Assembly: GCF_019393635.1 (NCBI RefSeq)
Contig: NC_057861.1
Coordinates: 743,272,732-743,336,731 of the forward strand
Source of the DNA: Dromiciops gliroides
Lineage: Eukaryota; Chordata; Mammalia; Microbiotheria; Microbiotheriidae
Direction: 5' to 3'
DNA length: 64,000 nt
Shown: positions 48,814-60,800 of the stretch, one piece after another
Numbering within the stretch: the stretch's first letter is position 1
How the letters are laid out: each line of letters begins with the position of its first letter
The notes under the pieces: model-generated
Databases searched by the model: none
The model's input: only the letters and a program-made list of their open reading frames with translations
Told to the model about the DNA's origin: nothing
Translations under genes and position numbers: made by a program

Positions 48814-51800
48814 AAGCTGGTGTAGCTTCTATGCTTCACCTTTGGTATTACCTAGTCAATTCAAATTAAAGCAAAGGACTTTCTGGGCTCGACTTATCTT
48901 ATCAGTTGCAGTTATGTACACATGACTTCTAGGGTTAGGGATTCTAGATGGTACATTGGTGTTCTACCAAGAAAAGTCTTTCTCTGAACTCTAAAGAACC
49001 CTACATTCAATTCTCTCCTGCAGGCTAAAGAAGCCATCCATCCAGCTTCATAGGAGTTACTTCCATTTTGAGGTTTCTGGTCATTTTGATTACTCTTTAG
49101 TATGGTCTTCATTAGTATCCATGGTGCCATAACCTTTGCCATAAATTTAAAACCAACTGGACAAAAAAGGCCTGTGCAAGGTAATTCTATGATAAGTATT
49201 TATTAGGGAGAAGCAATGTAACTTAGTAGTTAGAGTTGACCATAGGATTAAGAAGTTCTGGGTTCAAGTCCCATCTCTGATATCGATTGACTGTGTGACC
49301 TTAGGCAAATCCCTTAATCTGTCAGTGTCCCAGGAAACACCCTAAAACTAAGTGTCAAGGAGTATGACCCCAGTGGGAGTCTCCCCAAACCAACAAAATC
49401 ATAGAGCTGTTTCTCCCCCTAAAATATGGCTTGATAACAAATTAATAAAAAGATCTGCTGACTGACTTCTTACTGCCTCAGTGCCACCCATTAGAATGGG
49501 ACCTCTTCGTCTGTAGGGTTTGTTTTTGCCTTTCCTTGCACAGTGCCTGGTATATAGTAGGTGCTTAATAAATGCTTGCTGCCTGACTGCCAAATAAGTA
49601 TTGAGCAAATCTTCACCAAGTGGCTATTATATTCTTAGAACCATGCTAGGTACTGTGGAGATTAGGGAGAAGCATGACCTGCCCCACCAACTCTGTGTTT
49701 GTCTAATATTTTTTTTTACAATTTCCTTTTTTTCCCCAACTCTATGTTCCTAAGTAACTTACCTTTATGTTTTCTTTAGCCAGTACATGGTGTTTCCAAC
49801 CACAGAGCACCCACATATTTCAGTGTGTGTATGCGTGTGTGTGTGTGGAAACCAATTAACTCTTGTCTAGTATTTTCGAATGAATGATTTTTCTTCATTT
49901 TATTTTAACTGTATAGAGAGAATGCAGCCAAAGCAAGTATCAGTTTCTCTTTCTGAGATTTTTTATCTCTACACTGCCCCCTGCTATTCCTCACTAATTC
50001 AAGATTGCTTTTTTCTATGTTGAGATTTCTAGATGAATGTCTAGGGAGCATCCATAGTTCTATCAAGTAGCACATAAAAGATCTGTGTTTTCATTAGTGT
50101 GGTTAACGTCCCCAACAACATGGATCATGAATGATCTTTGATTTAGTGGATAAATCCTGGGGAGATACCTAGGCACACAAAGGCAGGTGCCCAGGGTCCT
50201 AACCTGGTAAGTGTCAGAGGCAAGATTAACCCTGATTTAGAAATAAGTCCAGGTTGTCCTGAGTCTAATGACAGCACATAATACATTATATCATATTGCT
50301 GCTATTGACAATCTTATTAACAAATGAATATTCTGGGGCAACTAGGTGGCGCTGCAGTGGATAGAGCACCGGCCCTGGAGTCAGGAGGACCTGAGTTCAA
50401 ATCCAGTCTCAGGCACTTGACACTTACTAGCTGTGTGACCCTGGGCAAGTCACTTAACCCCAATTGCCTCACCAAAACAAAACAAAACCCCACAAACGGT
50501 CTCTGAAATGCCCCAAAGGACATGAGGTTTGTTCGATTAAATCACTTGAACCAAATTGTATATAGTATCAAATCAGGTAGTCTAAAGCACTTCCCAATTC
50601 CAATGCATTTGTGATCTTATGGATATGGATAAAGCTTGGTCCCATGATTTTATTAGCATGGGAAATTCCCAGGTATGGAAGCTTCTCTCAGTGCATGCTG
50701 TCATCTTCTCTGTAACCTGTAGTCACAGAGAATTTCCTGGAGGGCTCAGCAGTTGTGACTTGTCCAAGGTCACACAGTTAGAAGTGGGACTTGAGCCCAA
50801 GTCTGCCTATCTTCAAGGCCGGGTATCTATCTTCTCTGCCTCTATTATTGAAATGACTGCACATTTTTACATGGTGAATAACACATCTCATCTCTACCTT
50901 CTCATCCCACTCAACTCTTACCCATAGTCTCCTATAAATTCGCCAAAGAAACCCTTACCAAGGCACGGCTGCCCTCCAAGGACGTGTTAACATTAGGCAC
51001 AGAGGTGGTACGTGGCTGGCTGTTGGATATGGAGTCAGGAAAGATCCAAGTTCAAATCCTGCCTCAGAGACTTTTCGGTTGTGTGACCCTGGACAGGTCA
51101 CTTAAATCCTCTCAGCCTCAGTTTCCTCATCTGTAAAATGGGAACGATAATAACAGCACCTACCTCACAGAGTTGTTTTGAGTATCAAAGGAGTTAACAT
51201 TGAAAATCCTTTGCAAACCTTAAATTGCTTTATAAATTCTAGTTTTTTTAAAACATCTGTGAGGCCTGGTGTGGTACTTTGGATGGCATCTATTATTTCT
51301 TGCTCTCACTTTATGATTTTAAAAATTTTATTTTATTTGTGATATATAATTATATTTTATACATGACCCTCTGTCAAGAAATTGTATATGATCTCGACAT
51401 GGGTGGTATCTTATTGTATCACATTTTTAAAATCAACCAATAATCAACACAATGGCATCTTTTATTCTCCACACTATTCAGTCTGTTTTTGCGAATATGA
51501 AGGTGTAGATTGCTATTGTGAAAGTCCAAATGTTTCCTTCTCATGTTTTCATCAAGGGTCCCCTCTATATATGTGTAGGTAATTTTTATAAAGATTTTTT
51601 ATAGAGGTGAGAAAGTAAGAACACAAGTGGTTATTAATGTCTTCCTGACCTCCTTCCTTTTTGGTAATAATATCATACATTATTTTTTCATTGGTTTAGT
51701 ATTCTTCCCCTCTTTCAATTATCTTGAAAATTGATCCATCAGTGCTATTAAAATTTTATCACATTCAGGACAGGTATTTTCTGTATGTACTTGTTCTGAC

Positions 51801-54800
51801 CCAAATACTCTTTCAATCTTCATGCTCTTTCCATTGTCTCCTGTCAAATGTGGGTATAGAAACTAAATATGGATGATGAAGATAGTTTGCTAAAGAAATA
51901 TTGGCACCTGTTGATTCTTTTTTTGTCCATTTGCCTTCTAGTTTCATCTAGAAGTATAATATCCTGATAATCTGGTTTAATTGGGTCTCATAACAAGATT
52001 TCTGAATACTTGCTTTTCTCTTGCCTGTTTTCTGCTTTGAGAAACAGTTAATCATGATTTCCTACCGCCTTCTTCTAAGAAATTTTGAAAATGAGTTTAT
52101 ATTCTAAATTCAGTCTTTGGTTGTTAGTTGTCTCCACTTGGGAAGAAAGTCAAGTGTTTTCTGCCTAAGTTGGTTTTTTAAAAAAATTTTTAATAAAAAT
52201 TTTTGCAGGACAATGAGGGTTAAGTGACTTGCCCAGGGTCACACAGCTAGTGTCAAGTGTCTGAGGCAGGATCTGAACTCAGGTCCTCCTGAATCCAGAG
52301 CTGATGCTTTATCCACTGTACCACCTAGCTGCCCCCCCCCAAGTTGTTTTCTTGACTCTTTTGGCTTCCATATTGTGTCTATTGCTTTCCATCAGTTAAA
52401 CTTCTATAGCAAATGGTGATGGTTTGTATCAATGTTTTCTTTGTTCCGTTTCTCATTTTGTCACAGCATCTCTTTTTAATAGGTCAGCTAGGAACTGTTG
52501 CAATTGCCTTATGTGTCTTCTCTCTCTCCTTTCTCTTAATTCAATGTTGATCTTGACGTTGCTTTGACAACTGTCTGCCCTTAGAGAAGCTGCTTGAATG
52601 ACTTCACTTTGGTAATGAGTCATTTCCTGTCTTTTAAGATAAGCTCTTTATTGCTCACAAAACCCAACACCTTCTAACTCTTCTTGAAGAAAATGTTCAT
52701 CATCTTTAGGGATGAGGCTTCTCTGTAGTCCGCTAGCCTTTGCCCTCTTTTGTGTTTTAATTCCCAACTATATAATCCAACAAGCTTCTTCCTCTATGTG
52801 CAACTTTGCTTTATATTTACTAAATATCAATATTTGTGTTGATTTGCCTTTGAGGATCTTGGCAAATACTTCTCAGAGTTTCTCTGTCTCATTTTTTTTT
52901 TTTTTGCAACAGATGTTGCTGCTGCAGCTATAATTACCTTTATGATGTTGTTTTTTTCCTGGTCATCTTGAGCACTGTTGGGTGAGGAGGGCCAAGTGTC
53001 CTGTCAAATGATGTTTGCTCATACAAAGAAGTCATTCTGTCCATTCCTACATTTGCTTTTCCAAGGACAATTTGTGAATCATCCTTCAATTTAGTTACAA
53101 CTTCCTTATGTCTTTTGGTTTCAGTATAATTCAATTCAATTTAACAAAGATTTATGAAGTGCCTACTATGTGTTGGGTGCTGTGCTAAGTGCTGGATATC
53201 AAGAGTAAAGAGTGAAACAGTCTCTACCTTCAAGGAAGATTTTGTTATTTGTCCTTCATTCTCAGAGGACCATGACATTATGAGGTGATGTCATGCCTTG
53301 CAATGAATTGGATTTAAGTGATGGAGGACTGTGAAAAGTCAACAGCCTCACTCTCTCCTCTAGAGCCATCTGGGTCCAGCGGCAAGATATATATCAAGAT
53401 GACTGGAGATGGCCCTGGATGTTTGAGGCAGTCAGGGTTAAGTGACTTGCCCAGGGTCACACAGCTAGTAAGTGTCAAGTGTCTGAGGTCAGATTTGAAC
53501 TCAGGTTCTCCTGACTCCAGGGCCAGTGCTCTATCCACTGTGTCATCTAGCTGCCCCTCAAGGAAGGTACATTATATTGAAGGAGGGGTGTGTGTTAAAT
53601 CGTGTGTACAAGTAAATAAATACAAAATAGATACAAAGGAATGCAAAGTGATTATGAGGGGCAAGGTGCTAGTAACCAGGAAGATGAGGATGAGCATCAA
53701 GTAAGAGGAGGCCCTTGAACTGTGATGAGAAGGAAGCTGTGGATCCTATGAGGTGAAGATGAGGAGGAAGTAGCAAAAACCCAGAAGTGGGAGATGAGAT
53801 GCCAATACATGGGATATACAGGGTACAAATGAGAGTTCTTAATCTGAGAGCCATGAATTTGTTCTAAGAATATTTTGATAACGGTTTTAAAATATAATCA
53901 ATTCTCTTGATAATCCTCTCTATCTCATGCATGTAAAAGCTTATTCTGAGAAGGGGTCAGTAGGTTTCACTAGACCGTCTACCCAAGGGGTCCATGGCAC
54001 ACTAAAAAGTTAAGGACCCCTGAACCGACAGGTCAATTTGATTGTGAGGGAGGGGGTAGCAGAGAAGTGGGATGTGACAACACTGGGGAGGTGATTTCAT
54101 TGATAGCAAAGTGTCAATATTTCTCTACTTTAGTTCTTCCAGTAGTATGCCAGCTTCTTAAGCTGTCAGACATGGATTTCACGTGTAGAGTACCTACAGT
54201 TAAATTAATGTTTCCTGATGGTCCCAAACCACTGTGATTCCTAGTGCTGTCTGCCCCCTTTTCTGAAACTATGCCCCATTACTCCTGAAGTCAGAGGGGA
54301 TCTACTAGGACTAAGCTTCATTTTGTATTTTTCTGTATTTATCAACTGAGGCATACTCCATAATCTCTAGGATCTCTTCCACTTCTCAAACACTATAATT
54401 CATTGAGACTTTCAACTGCATCCTGAGTTACATAGGGGTTTGAGAGGTAGTGTGGGAACCTAGTTCAAGGGTTGTAATCTGGAAGGCAAGATAGCAGTAT
54501 CTACTATTTAATAATATATTAATAATATTAATAACATTTAATACTATTATTAACTAATTGACAATGTTTGTGATTAAAAATAACCTCTTCGGGGTGGCTA
54601 GGTGGCACAGTGGATAAAGCACCGGCACTGGAGTCAGGAGTACCTGAGTTCAAATCCGGCCTCAGATATTTAACACTTACTAGCTGTGTGACCCTGGGCA
54701 AGTCACTTAACTCCCATTGCCCCACAAAAAACAAACAAAAAACACCCCAAAATAACCTCTTCACTGTTTAACAAATAAAAAAAGAGGTAAGAGTGCCAAT

Positions 54801-57800
54801 TGGTTGCTGTTCAGAAACAGGACTCCCTTTATTATATTTGTATTACTCAGTGTTTTGGAGGAGAAGCAGTGTGCCATATTGGATGAAGAAATCTCAGAGT
54901 TGGAAAGACCCGGGTTCAGCTCTGACACATACTGAACTTCAACTTAACTGGTGACTTAACCTCTCACTAATCCAACCAACTTGCTGAGATGCCTATATTA
55001 GCAGGAAATGCCCAGTTGCTGATCTCCATACTGAGAGTTCCTTATTCAAATGAAATCACAAGCCAAAAGGAAAAATAAAATCCAATGGAGGAGACATAGC
55101 TCTTGATTTTTCAGTGTTTACCTTTTTGATTTCAGTAGGAGGATTTGTGTGAGTTCTTTTGCAGGGTCCAAGAGTTGAAATTCTTTTAGTTGGTGCTTCC
55201 TGTATAGATTCTCCTTTTTCTAAGGTAACATCAGCACATCCAGGTTAATGGCTCTGTATAGATTGGTCTCCCTAGGGGCATCACAAGTGTGAATCTGCAT
55301 CGGAATTGGATATTTTCCTCAATTTGTGGCAGAACAATCAGTCAAAAAGCACGTATTAAGCATAGGTTAGGTATCAGAGGAAGCTTGGCATGGTGAATGG
55401 AGAACTGGCCTTGGATCAAGGAAGACCCTGGGTTCAAGTCCCACTTCTGACTCACACAGGCTGTGTCACCCTGGGCAAGTCATGTAACTTCTCAGTGCTT
55501 GTGTATGCTCTCCAAGAGTATTAATTAAAGAAAAGGCACTCACTTGCATTGGTGAAGAGATTTTCCTCATCTGGGAATTCCTGATATCAGTGAACCCACA
55601 GGTCCAGTCCATACCTACCCTTTACCATGAACTGTTAGTTGCCCAGGATACAAAGACAAAAATTAATCAGTCCAGGCTTCAAGAAGCTTACATTCTATTG
55701 AGGGAAATGACAATTATAGATATAGGCATGCATGAAAGAGATGCAAGTCATTTTGGGGAGTGGGGAGATAAACAATATTTGCTGAAAGAATAAATGAAGG
55801 AATAAGGATTTGGTCTCTTTCATTCCAGAAACATCATTTTTGAGGGGGAGGAAATGGGGAAGAGGAAGACAATCTATGCATGTTGAGCTTCCAAGTCCAG
55901 GCTGATCAGACACTCGAATACCTTAACCCTAGTCATGATACCATCATGTACTCTTTCATTTCCAGATAACCAAGCTGAAAATCGACAGCAATCCATTCGC
56001 CAAAGGTTTCCGAGACTCCTCCAGGCTCACTGATATTGAAAGGTAACGAGGATTTTGCTTTCCTTGAAGATAAGATCCAGAGAAGAGAAAGTTGGTAGCA
56101 AAGCTCTACTTTCAACTACAAAGCTCTTGTACATTTTTTTCCATAATCTAAGTGCCAATCATTTCTGTTTCCCCTGATCCTCGGTCTCTACTTCTTTTCC
56201 CCCCTGTGGGTTATAAGCCTTTTAGATATGGAACTGCTTTGAATCTTGACAGCTGCCTAGCCTCATCTGTAAAATGTGCAACTTTCAGAGGGGGCATCTT
56301 CGAGGGTTTACTTTGATGGTTGGGAAATTCTTTCCACTGCATGAACTAGGGCTCCCCTTGTTATCGCCCATTTTAATCCTGTTGATACTGCAAAGCTCCA
56401 TCTTAGGAAAGAGGCAATCTGCAAGACAAGGAATCTTCACATTCCTCAGTCTCCTGGGGTATGTCTTTTGATGAAAGGGGAAGGAAAGATGGGAAGGAAA
56501 GAGTGCAAGAGGTAGTGTGGTACAGTGGAAAAGTCACTGGGTCTGAGTCCCAAAGTACAGATTCAAGTCCCAGCTAGATCCTTACTTTTCATGAGCTCAG
56601 GCAAGGGCCTGGATTTCCTCATCTGTAACATTAGGAGTTGGACCAGATGGTCACTTCTAGTCCTTTCCAGCTCTCAATCTATGATCCTATGGAATGTGGA
56701 GACCCGAAGGGCTATATCCTGACCTCATTTAAGGGTCCATAATTGTGGAGCTTGTTTCATGGGGTCCTTGTGTTTCACTGTAGAAGTCCCAGATCTCTTT
56801 TTTTTTGGTAAGGCAATTGGGGTTAAGTGACTTAACCAGGGTCATACAGCCAGTGTGTTAAGTGTCTGAGGCTATATTTGAACTCAGGTCCTCCTGACTC
56901 CAGGGCCTGTGCTCTAGCCACTGCGCCACCTAGCTGCTCCAAAGTCCCAGATCTTAAGACTAGCACCATCCATCTTCTCCCCTGTTTTTGTGCCTGTTCT
57001 CTTTACCTGGGTTGGTTTGCTCATTCAAGACAATAAATCACTGGACTCTTGTCTATATTATGGCTAACAGATATTTTTAATGGGATGCCCAAATCCTAGA
57101 AACACAGAAGTCTTAGTAACTGGGTCATGAACTCTTGACCAAACCTTTGCTTCAAATGCCTCATAGATTATCATATTTTCTTTCGATGCATAAGGAATTT
57201 CTGAGCACATTTTAAGAAAACAGAAAACATCTCTTAGTCCAACGTCTGCTCCAGTTCTCACTCAATTCAATTTAGCAGAGACTTATTGAGCACCCATAGG
57301 CCTAGAAAGAGTGTAGAGAAGAGCCAATGGGAATGCTCCCCCAGGATACACTGGCACGACCAGCCCAGACCCTGTGTAGGCCTAGGTGAGTGTTTCCAAT
57401 GCGCAAGACACTTGCCAATCACTGGAAACACAAGGATAAAACCAGGGTATATGAGGTCCATAGAGATAAATAAATACAAAGCATATAAAGTAGTTTCAAA
57501 AGGTAGCAAGCATTAGCAATACAATTTAATAAGAATTTATTAAGCACCTACTATGTATGAGACATTTTTGGGGGATAAGGAAGGGCCTCGTGTAGGAGGT
57601 GGCAACTGAGCTCCGATTTTCCCCCCATCTCCCCTCTTCTCATTCTTTTTATTCTGATCTTAAAAACACTAAAATAAAATGAGAATTTCCAGATATGCTG
57701 TAGAACAGAAGGGGATTGTGGGTTAAACTGGGAATCTCCATTATCTAGCGCTTGCTTTTCTTTCTAAGTATATAATAAGTTCAATATGTACATTGAAAAA

Positions 57801-60800
57801 GCTTCCTGCTTGTCTGTGATTCCTTCTGGCTTTCTTTCTCTTCTCTTTTAACCTTTTTGTCTTTTTTGCTTTGGAAACACTATCCCTTTCCCTCCCACAA
57901 CTCCCCTCAACTAAAAAAAAAAGAAGAAAGAAAATAGACATGAGGAAGCAAAATAAATCCCCACATTTTCTTTGTCCAAAAATGTATGTCTCATTCTGTA
58001 TATCTTCACTCTATTACCTCTCAGTCAGGGGGTGAGCAGCATACTTCATCATCAGCCTTTTGGAATCATGGTTGGTTCTTGTCTGAATCAGGGATCTTAA
58101 GTCTTTCCAAGTTTTTTCTCTCTATGTTGTTGTTGTTTTTCTATGAATGATTCTCCTGGTTCTGCTAAGCTGTGCTTTAGATGAGGAAGGGGCACACTCC
58201 AGACAATGACAAGAGCTTGGGCAGAGGAATGGCTCATCCATCAGATCAATGACCAGTTCTTTCGCCTATGGGACCAGGGTGTGGCTGGCCCATCTATTCA
58301 ACAATCCAACAAACATTCGTCAGATGACTGCAGTATTCAGGGAATTGGGGTAGAGATGAGAAGAAAAGGTTAGGAAAAACATCAAATAGAGAGATAAAAA
58401 GTAAACATAAATAAAACTGGAATCATAATACATACATTACAGAATAAAGCAGTGCATCGTGTGAGGGCCCAGAATGGAGTGGTCATTACTAAGAGGAGAA
58501 ATCTTGGGAGTATAGGGACTATGCCTATTCTAAATTTGGTATCTCCTCCAGCACCTACTGTAGCGATGCAACAAGATGCAACATAAGAAATATGCATTGA
58601 ATGAATCAATGTATAAATATATAAATGTAGACACATCTTTTGTATTTGGGGGATGGGGCAGGGCAATGAGGGTTAAGTGACTTGCCCAGGGCCACACAGC
58701 TAGTATCAAGTGTCTGAGGCCACATTTGAACTCAGGTCCTCCTGAATCCAGGGCTGGTGCTTTATCCACTGCGCCACCTAGCTGCCCCATTTGGTATTGT
58801 TTATCACCAGAAGTATGCTTAGAGTGTAGAGAGAGATTCAGCCATGGGGGATGGCTGTTGCCCATTGCACTTAAACAGCTGGGCTCACTGGGACTTCCAC
58901 ACATCAACCAAGTGACTAACAGGCATCTGTTGGGTGCTCCCTATGTACAGGATTGCACCTGAGACTGGGAAGACTCGGACAAAAGCAATGTCAATATGCC
59001 CATATTTTGGCATCTATCAAACAGATACAAGGTGTGTCTAGAGAACACATCTGGGGATGCAGACATGGGGAAGCTATTTTGTGAGAGACAGGATAGACGG
59101 CCAGAGACTAAATGGAGAAGCAGACAAGTCCTGCCCCTGAACTGACATCTGAAGTGTGTCTCCTCGGTTAGACTTGTTTTGGGGGATCTTATCTCATTAT
59201 TTTACAGAGGAAGAAACTGAAGCCCAGAGAGGGCTCAAGGTAACACAATTAGTGAGCAGGAGGATCAGGATTTGTTTGAATCCAAGTCCTCCGGCTACAA
59301 ATTTAGCACTCTTGATAAACCATACTGCCTCAAGATCAATGTGATTCTGATGTCATTTTGTTGACACTCCTAGCAGCATTTCTGAGGCTATTCCTGGAAA
59401 CAAAACATTTAGGATAGTACAGAGGCAAGAGTGCTAGACTTGGGGTCAGGGAACCTGGGTTCAAATTTGAACTTTTGACACTTCATACCTCTGTGAATCT
59501 AGGCAGATCACTTCATCTCTCTGGGCCTCAGTTTCCCCAAATGTAAAAAGAGGTGGTTGGACTAGCAAACCTCTGAGATCTATTCTGGCTCTGAATTTAT
59601 GATCCTTTTGGTTCTAGGTACACAAGGTTAATTCTCAGAGATACTAGTATCCATGCAGACTGGACTTTTCCAGTAATTTCCATAGGCAGTGCTGCATCTG
59701 GGAAGGGATCAGGGGACCTGGGTGAATCCTTTTGCTGATGTTTTTTCCTCATGTGACTTCACACCATCTAGGTCTCAGTTTCCTTATATCAGTGGTGACT
59801 GGTGGCACAGTAGACAAAGTGCTGGGCCTGGGCTCTGGAAGACCTGAGTTTAAATCCAGCCTCAGATGCTTCCTAGCCAGGTGAGCCTGGGCAAATCACT
59901 TGATTTCTGTCTACCTCAGTTTCCTCAGATATAGAATGGGAACAATAAAAGCCCCTGTATCACAGAGATGTTGTGAAGACCAAGTGAGATAATATTTGTA
60001 AAGGGCTTAGTACAGTGTCTGGCACATAATAAGTACTATATAAATGCTTATCTTCTTTTCTTCTTCTACTAACTCTGGGACAAGCTGCTTAACTTTTCTT
60101 AGCCTCAATTTCCCTATCTGTAAAATGGGAGTCATAACAGCATATAATGCATAACTGTACAATAAAATGATAGCATACAATGTGTAATAGTATAAAATGT
60201 AATAGGATACAATGCATAATAGTACAATAATAACTAGTAAATAATACATAATAGTACAATATAGTATACAGTTAGCATACAGCACATAATGCATAAGCTA
60301 GCATTTATATAGTGCTTTAGGCTTTGCAAACTGCTTTATAAATATTACTTCATTTTTTTCTTCACAACCACCCTGTGAAATAGGTGCTATTAATATTCCC
60401 ATTTGACAGATGAAGAAACTGAGGTGGGCATGTTAAATGATATGCCCAAAGTCACACAACTGAGAAGTATTTAAGGTAGGATTTGAACTCAGAACTTCCT
60501 GACTCCAGGCCCTGCCTCACAGAGTTAGTTATTGTGAAGATCAAATGAGATTATATGGACAAAGTACTTAGCATACATTGATGCAGTGCATTATGGTTTG
60601 TTGTTGTTGTTATCTGTAAAATGAGAAGAAGGTTGGGTCCCTTCCTGGTTGAATCCACTCAGGAGTTCCCATTCAGCAAGCAGGTTTCTGGGGTGGAAGT
60701 CAAAGTTTTCCATGTTCCAAACCAAAGCCCAAGGGAGTCCTCGCTGCTGACTAGCTGGGAGTTTACAAGATGACCTAAGTCCAGTGAAAGCAGCCAAGGT

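Noticed and set aside
51382-51582. 66-residue cysteine-containing frame in intron 5
   Set aside because: Lies opposite the decayed RTE LINE and is a chance frame.
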